64,000 bases of DNA from DATDAW01 sp036524675. GTDB lineage: Bacteria; Verrucomicrobiota; Verrucomicrobiia; Chthoniobacterales; DASVRZ01. The DNA lies in contig DATDBU010000116.1 in the NCBI GenBank assembly GCA_036524675.1, forward strand, positions 1-64,000, written 5' to 3'. The position numbers were made by a program, and so were the translations under genes. Under the pieces are notes generated by a model. That model was not told the DNA's origin. It saw only the letters and a program-made list of their open reading frames with translations, and did no database searches. Below are positions 34,612-45,103 of this stretch, in pieces (position 1 is the stretch's first letter; every line of letters begins with the position of its first letter).

Positions 34612-35077
34612 ACCGTGAGATGTCTCCTTGCGTGAGAATACGGAAGCCGGCGCCCATGAGGACGGACAAGGCGCATTCGTCGTCGTCGGGATGAATGATC
34701 AAAGCGGAGCGGCCGCTGGGCCGTGTGAGAAGCGGATAGCTGTAGTCGATGTTGACTTCGGCCATGAGCAGCGTGGCAAGCAACTTCGCCAAATCTGCTC
34801 CCGCTTCCTTCAACTCGACAACGATGACTTCGGTATGGCTGTGAGCAATACCTTCCCGGGCGAAAAGATCCTTAACGAGATCCGGATCGCTCACCACCAG
34901 GCGCACGATCGCAGAATCAGATGACGCCTGCACGCTGAGCGCAACAGCGTGGACGTGATTCTCGCTCAGCATTTTTACCAAATCCAGGAGCGCCCCGACT
35001 TTGTTCTCACAGAAGACCGAGAAGTGTTGAACGCGGGGGGCAGAGATTTTTTCCGTGGTGCGAATATCCGTTTCCAT
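34610..35077 (-). CDS. ACT-domain protein (two tandem ACT modules)
   Basis: A 155-residue protein made of two ACT domains: first VQHFSVFCENKVGALLDLVK (about 16-35), second VIVVELKEAGADLAKLLATL (about 84-103). There is no enzymatic domain. Stand-alone ACT pairs bind amino acids and are widespread as putative regulators. Neighbouring genes give no clear link. Confidence 0.8.
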   Translation of the reverse strand: METDIRTTEKISAPRVQHFSVFCENKVGALLDLVKMLSENHVHAVALSVQASSDSAIVRLVVSDPDLVKDLFAREGIAHSHTEVIVVELKEAGADLAKLLATLLMAEVNIDYSYPLLTRPSGRSALIIHPDDDECALSVLMGAGFRILTQGDISR

Positions 35078-35092
35078 CGATCGTTATTGTAA

Positions 35093-35533
35093 CTATTTGT
35101 AGGTATAAAGAAAACACACGGCGCCCGGATCGCCATCGGGCATGGCAACCCTTACGTAATAAAGGCCGCTGTTGAACGGGATCAAACCCGCCGCCGCCCG
35201 TCCAGGCGATGCGTAGGTCTGGATCGGCACAGGTTTACCGTCCTCGTCGAAAACGATGACGTCGAGCTTGCTTGCGGGCGAAGAAGACGCGGCGCAGAAC
35301 CAATAACTGTTGCCCGAATACAGATTGACCGCGATCACGCGGGATTCTCCCGGTTTTAGCGCCACATTGAAATGGCCGTCGCGAAGCTTGTAACCGTCGT
35401 TGGCCGAAAATGCGCCAGCAAGTTCGAGCACTGATTGCCGAGCCGCGACAGTCGCATCATCTTCCTCGGCGCTAAGCTTGGCTGCGGCCGCCAAAGCCAC
35501 AAAAAACATAAGGAAAAACGGAGCGATTCGCAT
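35093..35533 (-). CDS. Secreted hypothetical protein
   Basis: A 146-residue protein with a signal peptide (MRIAPFFLMFFVALAAAAKL). The mature part is beta-rich (HFNVALKPGESRVIAVNLYSG, LIPFNSGLYYVRVAM), similar in rhythm to pre-peptidase or carbohydrate-binding sandwich domains. No family recognised. It is co-directional with its neighbours, 36 bases from the next gene upstream. Confidence 0.65.
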   Translation of the reverse strand: MRIAPFFLMFFVALAAAAKLSAEEDDATVAARQSVLELAGAFSANDGYKLRDGHFNVALKPGESRVIAVNLYSGNSYWFCAASSSPASKLDVIVFDEDGKPVPIQTYASPGRAAAGLIPFNSGLYYVRVAMPDGDPGAVCFLYTYK

Positions 35534-35569
35534 TGCGGATAAACGGATAAGATGATCTGGGCGCGTGAA

Positions 35570-36589
35570 CTATTTTGCGGCCTCCTTGGGCGTGAGCTGC
35601 GGCGGAGCGGAAATGCGAGTGATCAATCGCGCAACCGTGTCATGAAGCTTCGCCACATCTGCGGCATCCGGGGCGTGATCGAGGGGATACGCCACGATTT
35701 TTTGAATTTCGCCGAGTTGAAGCCGAATTTCTTTGAGCAAGGAATCGTTGCGCAGATTTTCGGGAAGCTCGTCAATCTTACGACACATGAAACCTACAAG
35801 AGCAGGCTGACGCAACAAGCGCGCCTGTTGGGGATTATAGTTCTGGGCGATGATACCACTGGCGACTTCGGTGCCACGAATCCAGCCACCAACGTTGACC
35901 ATGATCACGAGATTCTGGTCTTCCATGGCACCCATGGCCGCGCGAACTTCGTTTTGCGTGGCTTCGAGCTCTTCTTTGAGAGCGTTCCACTCGTTCTCTT
36001 CCGCCTTGTCAGTGATACTTTTGCCTCGACTGAGAACGTCGTCATTCACCGCGAGGGATCGAGCGAGTTTCACGATGTCTTGACCGACATTTTTCACCTG
36101 CTGGCCGTCGTGGGCTTCGACGGCAATGTAACCGTCGCCGATCAAGCCGCCGAGATTGAGGGCCGCTTGCACCCGGTTGCCATACGACATCGGAATGGGC
36201 TTTCGATAATAGAGCGACCAATTTGGCCGGCCTTCCCGAGTAATCGCAGCAAAGAATTCACCCGGCGTCGGAATAAACAATTCGTCCGCCCGGACGGCGT
36301 TGTCGCGCTCGATCTGAGTAAGGTCAGGAACCGCTGGCGCTACGGGCGAGTCCAGATCAGGGGTTTCGGATGGCTGTGCCGAAGCTGGTGGCACCGGTGC
36401 CACGGGAGCCGCAGGCGAGGACACGGCCGAAGCACGCGGAACCGGCGATTCTTCCATTTCGGGCTGCGAATGGACGGCGAGAGGGTGTGTCAGAAAAACC
36501 AGCGAACAAACTGCAACACGGGCAAACCAGGAACGGTAAGCACTTTCCACTGAGGTAGAAAAGCCTGGTTGAGAGCTTGAGAATGGCAT
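35570..36589 (-). CDS. Secreted or anchored hypothetical protein
   Basis: A 339-residue protein. A hydrophobic segment (about 24-38) is followed by a Pro/Ala/Ser-rich linker (about 45-85) and a helical domain (GEFFAAITREGRPNWSLYY, AALNLGGLIGDGYIAVEA, IMVNVGGWIRGTEVASGII). No catalytic motif is visible. The family is unknown to me, though the domain looks globular and conserved rather than random. Likely periplasmic. Confidence 0.65.
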   Translation of the reverse strand: MPFSSSQPGFSTSVESAYRSWFARVAVCSLVFLTHPLAVHSQPEMEESPVPRASAVSSPAAPVAPVPPASAQPSETPDLDSPVAPAVPDLTQIERDNAVRADELFIPTPGEFFAAITREGRPNWSLYYRKPIPMSYGNRVQAALNLGGLIGDGYIAVEAHDGQQVKNVGQDIVKLARSLAVNDDVLSRGKSITDKAEENEWNALKEELEATQNEVRAAMGAMEDQNLVIMVNVGGWIRGTEVASGIIAQNYNPQQARLLRQPALVGFMCRKIDELPENLRNDSLLKEIRLQLGEIQKIVAYPLDHAPDAADVAKLHDTVARLITRISAPPQLTPKEAAK

Positions 36590-36723
36590 GGAAAATTCGG
36601 CGGGAGAGCGCAGGTAGGGGTTTCAATATGACATCCCCGTTCAGAATTCTACAAGTATGTTTGGCCCCTTGCTTCTCCTGCTCCCTGCTTTAAGTTCGCG
36701 AACTTTTCTCATCGCATAAATCC

Positions 36724-38052
36724 ATGAACGTCGAAGTCGAATCCCTGCCCAACTGTATCGCCTCTCTTAAAGTCGAGGTGCCGTCCGATAAAGTCACCGC
36801 TGCCTGGACCAAGATTGCCCAAGAATACAGAGCCTATGCTCGGATCCCAGGCTATCGCCCCGGTAAAGCCCCACAGGCGATCATCGACCGCAAGTTCGGC
36901 AAGGAAATCAAAGATAAGCTCACCGAAACACTCGTCGACGAAAGCTTCCGTGAGGCGATCAAGACGCAAAATCTCCGGGTATTGCAGATCAACAATGTTG
37001 AGGATGTCGAAATCGCTGACGACAAAACGATGCGGTTTTCCGCGACCGTTGTCACCCAGCCGTCATTCGATCTGCCCGAATACAAAGGCATCGTTGTCCG
37101 TGTGCCATCCACCGAGGTAACGGAAGCCGATCTGAACCGCGCGTTGACCAATTTACAGGAGCAAAACGCCGAATTTGTCGATGTGACCGGCCGCGGCGCT
37201 GAGGTCGGCGATTTTGCTATCATCGACTACATCGGCACTGTGGACGGCAAGCCCGTGGAGGAAGTCGCCCCGAAAGCAGGAACAGTCCTCTCCGGCAACA
37301 CGGGTTTCTGGATCAAACTTGGCCCGGACTCGTTCTTCAAAGGGTTCACAGAAAACCTCACCGGAGCCGTGCCGGGCGATGTCCGCACGTTCAGTTCGAC
37401 TGTTCCTGAAGATTTTCCGGCTGCGGAAGTAGCGAATCTTACCATCGACTTCACCGTTACCGTCAAGGAACTCAAGACCCAAACGCTTCCTCCATTGGGC
37501 GACGCGCTGGCCGCGAAGATCCTGCCCGACACCACATTCGAACAGCTCAAGGAACTCCTCTCCAAAGAGATTTCATTCCGAAAAGAATCCGAAGTGGACC
37601 GGATGAAAAAGGATTCCGTCATGAACACCCTGCTCAGTCAGGTCGAATGCGAGCTTCCTGAAAGCATGGTCCGCAGCGAGACTCAACGGATTCTTGCAGA
37701 CGTCGTCGATCAGAACAAGAAACGCGGCATCACCGACGAAGCTTTGAAGGAAAAAGAGACGGAAATCGTTGCCAACGCCGGGAAAACAGCGCGCGAACGC
37801 CTCAAAGGTGCGTTCATTTTGAACCGCATTGCCGAGCAGGAAAAAATCACGGTCGCCCGTGAAGAATTCCAGGATCGCGTCTCTGGAATGGCGCAAACAT
37901 ACAAAGTTTCGCACGAAAAAATGGAGAAAGAACTCCTGAAACGTGACGCCATTTCCGGTGTCCGCGAAGACATCCTTATGGCCAAGGTTCTTGATTTCCT
38001 GGTGGCGAACGCTACCGTTGAGAATGTGTCAGAAGTGCCGGTTTCGGCATGA
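36724..38052 (+). CDS. tig: Trigger factor chaperone
   Basis: A 442-residue ribosome-bound chaperone and prolyl isomerase. The N-terminal ribosome-binding domain has the signature-like GYRPGKAPQAIIDRKFG (F/G-R-x-G-K). The FKBP-type domain is about 150-240 (VGDFAIIDYIGTVDGKPVEE). The C-terminal helical arms follow. It heads the tig-clpP-clpX cluster common in bacteria; intergenic gaps of 24 and 15 bases suggest an operon. Confidence 0.95.
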   Translation: MNVEVESLPNCIASLKVEVPSDKVTAAWTKIAQEYRAYARIPGYRPGKAPQAIIDRKFGKEIKDKLTETLVDESFREAIKTQNLRVLQINNVEDVEIADDKTMRFSATVVTQPSFDLPEYKGIVVRVPSTEVTEADLNRALTNLQEQNAEFVDVTGRGAEVGDFAIIDYIGTVDGKPVEEVAPKAGTVLSGNTGFWIKLGPDSFFKGFTENLTGAVPGDVRTFSSTVPEDFPAAEVANLTIDFTVTVKELKTQTLPPLGDALAAKILPDTTFEQLKELLSKEISFRKESEVDRMKKDSVMNTLLSQVECELPESMVRSETQRILADVVDQNKKRGITDEALKEKETEIVANAGKTARERLKGAFILNRIAEQEKITVAREEFQDRVSGMAQTYKVSHEKMEKELLKRDAISGVREDILMAKVLDFLVANATVENVSEVPVSA

Positions 38053-38076
38053 TTTAGGCACACGAATTTTCTGCTA

Positions 38077-38790
38077 ATGAACATGCCCATCCGTCAGTCA
38101 TCCGGCCTTATCCTTCCGCCCACCAATAATTACCTCGTCCCGCACGTGGTCGAGCAGACCCCACGAGGTGAAAGGGGGATGGATATCTATTCGCGCCTGC
38201 TCCAGGATCGTATCGTTTTCCTTGGTTCGCCGATTGATGACGGGGTCGCCAACATCATCATCGCCCAGCTCCTCTTCCTGCAGATGGCGGATCCGAAGAA
38301 GGACATTAACCTGTATATCAACTCCCCCGGCGGCTCCGTCACTGCCGGGCTGGCGATCTACGACACCATGCAGTTTTTGACATGTGATGTGTCGACATAC
38401 TGCATCGGCATGGCCGCCAGCATGGGTGCTGTTCTCCTCTGTGCAGGGACCAAAGGCAAACGTTACGCCTTGCCCAACAGCGACATCATGATCCACCAAG
38501 TGTCGGGCGGCGCCCAAGGCACTGCCAGCGACGTTGAGCGCACGGTGGAGTTCATGTACAAGCTGAAAAAACGCCTTATCAACATCATTTCCATCCACAC
38601 CGGTAAGACCTACGACCAAGTCAATCACGACTCCGATCGCGATTATTACATGACCGCCGAGGAAGCTTGTTCCTACGGTCTCGTTGACGAAGTCGTTAAG
38701 TCTCGCAAGGAACTCAAGCCCGTGGGAAAACCCGAGCTCCTCGATAAACCCGATAAAACTGACGAACCCGCCGCCTCACCTTCCATCTAG
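38077..38790 (+). CDS. clpP: ATP-dependent Clp protease proteolytic subunit
   Basis: A 237-residue ClpP serine peptidase. The nucleophile Ser115 lies in GMAASMGA and His140 in IMIHQVSGG; the Asp lies in the DRDYYMTAEE region. YINSPGGSVTAGLAIYDTM is the family core. The C-terminal extension of about 30 residues is Lys/Asp/Pro-rich, longer than in E. coli. It works with ClpX encoded next. Confidence 0.96.
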   Translation: MNMPIRQSSGLILPPTNNYLVPHVVEQTPRGERGMDIYSRLLQDRIVFLGSPIDDGVANIIIAQLLFLQMADPKKDINLYINSPGGSVTAGLAIYDTMQFLTCDVSTYCIGMAASMGAVLLCAGTKGKRYALPNSDIMIHQVSGGAQGTASDVERTVEFMYKLKKRLINIISIHTGKTYDQVNHDSDRDYYMTAEEACSYGLVDEVVKSRKELKPVGKPELLDKPDKTDEPAASPSI

Positions 38791-38805
38791 GCATCTCAAA
38801 AAAGC

Positions 38806-40083
<1,278 letters not shown>

Positions 40084-40306
40084 GCCTTTGTTTCTTGGGC
40101 CCAAGCGCTCCTCTTAACATCCGGCCCAGGGCGGCCCACTAGGGTTGCCTAAAGCCACGCTGCGGCCGGTTTCACATTGCATTGGTTTTGCTTTTACTCT
40201 TCGAGCGAAACTCCTGTGAGTTTCGTGGCGCAAGCAGCATTTTCTGGCTCAACGCCCATTCTGCCCAGAGAAGGTGCAAAAGAAAGATGTAAGATCACCC
40301 GTTCCA

Positions 40307-41719
40307 ATGACCTCCCCTTTTATCACCGACGACTTCCTGCTCCACTCAGAAACCGCCCGTCACCTCTACCACGTCGCAGCGAAGCCCGCGTCGATATTCG
40401 ATTATCATTGCCATCTTCCTCCGAAACAGATCGCAGAAAACTATCAGTTCCGAAACCTCTCTGACCTGTGGCTCGCTGGCGACCACTACAAATGGCGTTC
40501 CATGCGCGCCAACGGGATCCCCGAGAATTTCATTACCGGCGCAGCTTCCGATCGTGAAAAATTTCAAGCCTGGGCGCGCACCGTTCCTTACACGCTGCGA
40601 AATCCGCTTTACCACTGGACGCATCTCGAACTGACACGGTATTTCGGCATCACCACGCTCCTCAATGAGTCCACCGCCGAAGCCGTCTGGAATGAGGCCA
40701 ACGAAAAAATTACCACTCCCGATTTTTGGGTCCATAGCCTTCTGAAACGCAGCAACGTTAAAGTCATCTGCACTACCGACGATCCTGTCGACTCCCTCGA
40801 ATATCACCGACAAATAGCTCAGTCGGATCTTCCCTTCCGCGTCTACCCGACCTTTCGGCCCGATCGAGCTCTGCAGATCCGCAATATCGCTGCCTGGGAC
40901 CACTGGCTTGACCTGCTCGCCGAATCCAGCGGCATTTCCACCGACGATTTTTCCGGCTTTCTCGAAGCCCTCAAACAGCGTCACGACCATTTCCACTCCT
41001 TGGGAGGACGACTCTCCGATCACGGCCTTGAAAACTGCCCGGACGATGATGTTACCGAGGCCGACGCCCGGGCTATTTTTGCTCGCGCCCGGGAAGGCAG
41101 CATCGTTTCCGACGAGGAAGCGACAAAATTCGCCTCCTTCCTCATGCTCTTTTTTGGCTATCTGGACCACGAAAAGGGTTGGACCAAGCAATTGCATCTG
41201 GGCGCAATGCGGAACAACAACACCCGTTTGTTTCGCACAATCGGGCCCGATACGGGTTTTGACTCCATCGGCGACTTCCGCCAGGGCCGTGCGCTTGCCA
41301 GGTATCTTGACCGCCTGGATTCTACCAATCAGCTCCCCAAAGTTATTGTCTATAATCTGAACCCCGCCGATAACTATCTGTTCGCAGCGCTGATCGGCAA
41401 TTTTCAGGACGGCTCGATAGCAGGCAAAATCCAGTTCGGAAGCGGCTGGTGGTTTCTGGATCAAAAGGAAGCAATGGAGTGGCAGTTAAACGCACTTTCC
41501 AATCTGGGTTTACTGCGGCGCTTTGTCGGGATGCTCACCGATTCCAGGAGTTTTCTCTCGTATACACGCCACGAATACTTTCGGCGTGTCCTTTGCAATC
41601 TACTCGGCCGTGACATCGAGAACGGCGAACTTCCAAACGACATTCCTTTGCTGGAGACGCTCGTCAAGGAAGTCAGCTTCGAAAATGCCGCGAAATATTT
41701 CAGCCTCGATCTTCCTTGA
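40307..41719 (+). CDS. uxaC: Glucuronate isomerase
   Basis: A 470-residue uronate isomerase of the amidohydrolase superfamily. It converts D-glucuronate to D-fructuronate and D-galacturonate to D-tagaturonate. The family opening FDYHCHLPPKQIAENY holds the metal HxH; TTDDPVDSLEYH and LHLGAMRNNNTRLF are further landmarks. I start at the ATG at 40307 (MTSPFITDDF); a GTG at 40274 is in frame. No other uronate genes are adjacent. It supports plant-polymer use by the host. Confidence 0.95.
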   Translation: MTSPFITDDFLLHSETARHLYHVAAKPASIFDYHCHLPPKQIAENYQFRNLSDLWLAGDHYKWRSMRANGIPENFITGAASDREKFQAWARTVPYTLRNPLYHWTHLELTRYFGITTLLNESTAEAVWNEANEKITTPDFWVHSLLKRSNVKVICTTDDPVDSLEYHRQIAQSDLPFRVYPTFRPDRALQIRNIAAWDHWLDLLAESSGISTDDFSGFLEALKQRHDHFHSLGGRLSDHGLENCPDDDVTEADARAIFARAREGSIVSDEEATKFASFLMLFFGYLDHEKGWTKQLHLGAMRNNNTRLFRTIGPDTGFDSIGDFRQGRALARYLDRLDSTNQLPKVIVYNLNPADNYLFAALIGNFQDGSIAGKIQFGSGWWFLDQKEAMEWQLNALSNLGLLRRFVGMLTDSRSFLSYTRHEYFRRVLCNLLGRDIENGELPNDIPLLETLVKEVSFENAAKYFSLDLP

Positions 41720-41766
41720 AGCGTAACGATGCCGTTCGAGCTTAAGGCGACAAGCCTCCTTGAGCC

Positions 41767-42642
41767 TTATTGAATCCAGATGCCTCGGTAAATCTGACCC
41801 TCGGGACGCTGGTTGCGGTACCGCCTCCCACGAACCGACGGCTGCGATGCGTCGAGAGCGGCCAGGGTATCGTCATCGAGACGGCCCGTCGGACGCAAAC
41901 GGTTGTTATATTGGAAATTAAGCAATGCTTCCTCTGTAGCAGGACCAGGCAGGCCATCGGGAGCACCTTTATAGTAACCGAGTTTTCGCAGCCGGCTTTG
42001 CGCGCTTGCCAGACGGATAGCCTGTTCGCCGTAGCCTGCATCCTCCAACTCCGTGCCTGCAAAAAATTCCTGCAGGGCGGAAGCACCACGCTCGCGAGAT
42101 CGCCCTCCATCAGGCCGGTAAATCGGCTCTCTCGAGTCGTCCCGAAACGGCTGCAGCCGCACACCACCGGGGCCCTCGCGATCAACTGGCTCTCTCGGCT
42201 CGGGAAGGTTCTCCTGATCTGACGGCTCGTCCAAGTCCTCCTGGACCTGAGGTGAAGGCTGAGCGGGCGTCTTACTCGCCCGCGGACGTGATCCGGGCCC
42301 CAGAAATGGCCCGCCCGGAGCGGGGGTTGGCGCTGGTCTTCCCACATTATCAGAGCCGCGGTTTGCCGTCGCCGGGGCCTGTTGTACTGATTCAGCGCCG
42401 ATTTTTAAGGCAGCAAGCGTTTCGGAATTGACGTCACCGGTTACGTTGAGCCCGTTTCGAATCTGAAACCGCCTCAATGCGGCCTTCGTTTCGCTCCCGT
42501 TCTGGCCATCCACGGTGCCATAATAAAATCCGGCTTCTTTAAGAGCCTGTTGAATCTGGCGGGTCTGCTCATCTGCGTGGGCCTCGAGTGTTAAAGTCGC
42601 AACGCATAGAACCCCCATCAAACTCGTAATGGTTCGTTTCAT
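41767..42642 (-). CDS. Secreted protein with two peptidoglycan-binding domains
   Basis: A 291-residue protein with a signal peptide (MKRTITSLMGVLCVATLTL then EAHA). There are two PG_binding_1 repeats: one at about 28-80 (IQQALKEAGFYYGTVDG, ALRRFQIRNGL) and one near the C-terminus (AQSRLRKLGYYKGAPDG, EALLNFQYNNRLRPTG). The linker between them is Pro/Arg/Glu-rich. No catalytic domain. It sits downstream of the cell-wall amidase gene on the same strand and is probably involved in wall anchoring. Confidence 0.85.
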   Translation of the reverse strand: MKRTITSLMGVLCVATLTLEAHADEQTRQIQQALKEAGFYYGTVDGQNGSETKAALRRFQIRNGLNVTGDVNSETLAALKIGAESVQQAPATANRGSDNVGRPAPTPAPGGPFLGPGSRPRASKTPAQPSPQVQEDLDEPSDQENLPEPREPVDREGPGGVRLQPFRDDSREPIYRPDGGRSRERGASALQEFFAGTELEDAGYGEQAIRLASAQSRLRKLGYYKGAPDGLPGPATEEALLNFQYNNRLRPTGRLDDDTLAALDASQPSVRGRRYRNQRPEGQIYRGIWIQ

Positions 42643-42732
42643 GGCACCCATATCTCTCAAAAAATAAAAGACGCTGCGATCCGGTAGGAATTCAACTCGA
42701 ATCGCCCACTATACGCTCCTCGCTGAAATCGA

Positions 42733-43494
42733 CTATGGCGAAGGCTCGGAGGCCAGCAATCGCGGCGAAGGCTCCCAGCCCGCGCGATATTTCAAAATGC
42801 CTCGTGCAATCGCGGCAGCGATGACCTCACGATAACCCTGCGTTTTTAGCCGGCGAACAGTTGTTGGATTGCTCAGGAAGCCGCCTTCGATAAGCAGTGC
42901 GGGCGAAGCTGTTCGCCGGATCACATAAAAGTTCCTGCGTTTAATCCCGCGATCCGTTGTTCCGGTTGCAGAAACAAGCTCCATTTGAACGGCTTGAGCC
43001 AGGGCCTCTTCCCGGAGATTGATGCTCGCCATCGGCCTGGCAACTCTCAAAAAATTTAACACATCTTCAGCAATACCAGGCGACTTGAACTCCGCTCGAT
43101 AAGTCTCAACGCCACCCGTTGTGGATATCCCGGTATGGTTGAAGTGAATGCTAACGAAAATCGAATTTTTTTGGCGATTCGCGATTCTGGCCCGATCGCC
43201 CAGCGAAACAAAATAGTCTGAGTCTCGAGTCAAAGCCACTTCAATTCCTTGCGCTCGAAGAACTTCCGCCAGTTTTAACGCAACATCCAGATTTAAACTT
43301 TTCTCATCCAAACCAAATGCCACCGCACCGGAGTCCTGCCCGCCGTGTCCAGCGTCAATGACGACGGTCTGAAAGTTTCGTCCCGCTTCAGTATTATCGA
43401 GAAAAAAATGCCAGAACAGGCTGCCACAAAGCGCGGTGATACCGATCAGTCCGCCAACCACAATCCAGACACGTTTGTGACAGGCCCTCTTCAA
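42733..43494 (-). CDS. N-acetylmuramoyl-L-alanine amidase (Amidase_3)
   Basis: A 253-residue cell-wall hydrolase that cuts the amide between muramic acid and the stem peptide. A membrane anchor lies at about 10-31. Zinc ligands appear in VIDAGHGGQDSGA, SLNLDVALKLAE and VSIHFNH; the catalytic Glu is in ALLIEGGFLSN. The start codon overlaps the prcA stop (ATGA, 43491-43494), so it is translated from the proteasome operon. This coupling is unusual. Confidence 0.93.
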   Translation of the reverse strand: MKRACHKRVWIVVGGLIGITALCGSLFWHFFLDNTEAGRNFQTVVIDAGHGGQDSGAVAFGLDEKSLNLDVALKLAEVLRAQGIEVALTRDSDYFVSLGDRARIANRQKNSIFVSIHFNHTGISTTGGVETYRAEFKSPGIAEDVLNFLRVARPMASINLREEALAQAVQMELVSATGTTDRGIKRRNFYVIRRTASPALLIEGGFLSNPTTVRRLKTQGYREVIAAAIARGILKYRAGWEPSPRLLASEPSP

Positions 43495-44279
43495 TCAGAT
43501 CCGCGATACCTGGCGGTTACAGCTTCCACTTCTGAAGAATCCAGAGGGCGATAAGCATGATGTTCTGGCGCCCCACACTCGAGAACGGCGGCTTCAAAGA
43601 CGTTTCTTTTCAACGCGTCTTTGAGTACCCCGGAAATCGATTCGTCAGTCGGCTTTTCGCGATGGTCTTCGCCGCGCGAGTAATATGTTCCCACGCCCCA
43701 GGCCTGCGCGGCCAGCTCCAGCGCCGCGGACAATTTTGGCTCCGACAAATCCTTCGTCTTTAGAAAATCGTGCATTTCATTCATCGCCCGGCGTGTACCA
43801 GCCAGCACTCCAAACGGTTCGCGAGCGACACCGACACCGCTCGTCTGCAAACTGCCATCGAAATCGAGACGCACGAACAGATCCGGTTCGTGTTTCCAGC
43901 CGAGTTCAGCAAACAGCAATCGCGCCAGGAGCGGAGGTCCATACACCTGCTCAAATGCATTTTTGAGCATCGGCGAAAACGAATAGCTCGTGAGCCGCCG
44001 CAGCGACACATCCGCCGGAGAACGGGTAAATCCTTCCGTCGAAGCGACTTCGATCGCTATCATTCGGAGCCGTTCGATGTCGCCTGGATGCCCAAGTGCT
44101 CCAAGAGCGATCCGGTCATAAATCTCGAATACCTTCTGCCGCTCGGGTCCGACGGTCAGGAACAGCACGCCGCCGTCGTAGCTGAGCGCCACAATCGGGC
44201 TGCCAGTGGCTAGCTGATTTTCGACGTATTCACGGCGATTCGCCATCGCCTCAACATACCGGTAGGGCTCGTCCGTCAT
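43491..44279 (-). CDS. prcA: Proteasome alpha subunit
   Basis: A 262-residue alpha-type subunit. It matches actinobacterial PrcA in layout: an N-terminal YVEAMANRREYVENQL helix, SPIVALSYDGGVLFLTVGPERQKVFEIYDRIALGALGHPG as the gating and strand region, then MLKNAFEQVYGPPLLARLLFAELG. There is no N-terminal Thr, as expected. It overlaps prcB upstream by 4 bases and the amidase downstream by 4 bases. The extreme C-terminus lacks an obvious HbYX-type feature, which belongs to the ATPase in any case. Confidence 0.93.
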   Translation of the reverse strand: MTDEPYRYVEAMANRREYVENQLATGSPIVALSYDGGVLFLTVGPERQKVFEIYDRIALGALGHPGDIERLRMIAIEVASTEGFTRSPADVSLRRLTSYSFSPMLKNAFEQVYGPPLLARLLFAELGWKHEPDLFVRLDFDGSLQTSGVGVAREPFGVLAGTRRAMNEMHDFLKTKDLSEPKLSAALELAAQAWGVGTYYSRGEDHREKPTDESISGVLKDALKRNVFEAAVLECGAPEHHAYRPLDSSEVEAVTARYRGSD

Positions 44280-45097
44280 GGCATTCCTTTCTCGTAAATG
44301 GAAGCCAGCGTTTTCTCGGAAACAGTTTCCACGCCTGCTTTGGTAATGGTCTTTATCACAGGATAAACGTGACTGCGCCGATCTACGCCGCCAGTCGCAG
44401 TATCGCTTTCCGCAGCGGTCTCGAGGGCACGCAACGCTAGCGAAACTGCCTCCTTCTCCGAGCGACCAGCAAGGGGCTTTTTACCCCACTGACTTTCGTA
44501 ATGCAGGATCGCTTTCACTGCAGGTGAACCCGAGCCACTCGCGGCAAAATCCGCTACTTCGAATTGCGCGCCCATCACATCATAAAAATACAGGCGGCCG
44601 CCGTGCTCGAACTTGTCGTCGAAGGTTGCGAACAGCGGCACAACCACTCCGATACCTTGCATGGCAAAGCCAAAGTTATCCCGCAGCAATTTCGAAAGCG
44701 CGCGGACCTTACCGTCCACGCTCATTTCCTGCATCTGCGTGCGTCGATAAAAATGGAAGGAATGCTCGAGCACACGGGCCATTTCCCAGGCAGTTGCAGG
44801 CACCCCGGCAATCGCCATCACGGAATGCCGATCGATCTCGAGAACTTTATCGGCACGCTCGTAAACGACGATATTTCCAGCTGTCGCGCGCCGATCGCCA
44901 GCAATCAAAACGCCATCCTCGTACTTGAACGCGAGAATCGTCGTTGCTTGGGTTTGAACAAATTCCGATGCTCCGGAAGATGGAAGCGTCGGTTGAAAAG
45001 TGACCCCATTTCGGCTTAGCGCCTCGACGAAATCACCCGCGATCTGCGCGCGTTCCGGCTCGCATCCGGCCAAATTCATAAAAAATCTATTGGCCAC
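44276..45097 (-). CDS. prcB: Proteasome beta subunit
   Basis: A 273-residue precursor of the catalytic 20S subunit. After a propeptide of 51 residues comes ATTILAFKYEDGVLIAGDRR. Thr52 is the predicted catalytic N-terminus after self-cleavage, with the Asp of AGDRR and Lys of ERADKVLEI in the canonical Asp17 and Lys33 positions. TATGGVDRRSHVYPV matches actinobacterial PrcB. The residue before the catalytic Thr is Ala rather than the usual Gly. It lies 6 bases downstream of the Pup-like gene. Confidence 0.95.
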   Translation of the reverse strand: MANRFFMNLAGCEPERAQIAGDFVEALSRNGVTFQPTLPSSGASEFVQTQATTILAFKYEDGVLIAGDRRATAGNIVVYERADKVLEIDRHSVMAIAGVPATAWEMARVLEHSFHFYRRTQMQEMSVDGKVRALSKLLRDNFGFAMQGIGVVVPLFATFDDKFEHGGRLYFYDVMGAQFEVADFAASGSGSPAVKAILHYESQWGKKPLAGRSEKEAVSLALRALETAAESDTATGGVDRRSHVYPVIKTITKAGVETVSEKTLASIYEKGMP

Positions 45098-45103
45098 GCG
45101 TGA

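Noticed and set aside
40206..40225. Hairpin CGAAACTC/GAGTTTCG after clpX as terminator
   Set aside because: Perfect 8-bp stem but no T-run, and it is more than 120 bases past the stop; too weak to call.
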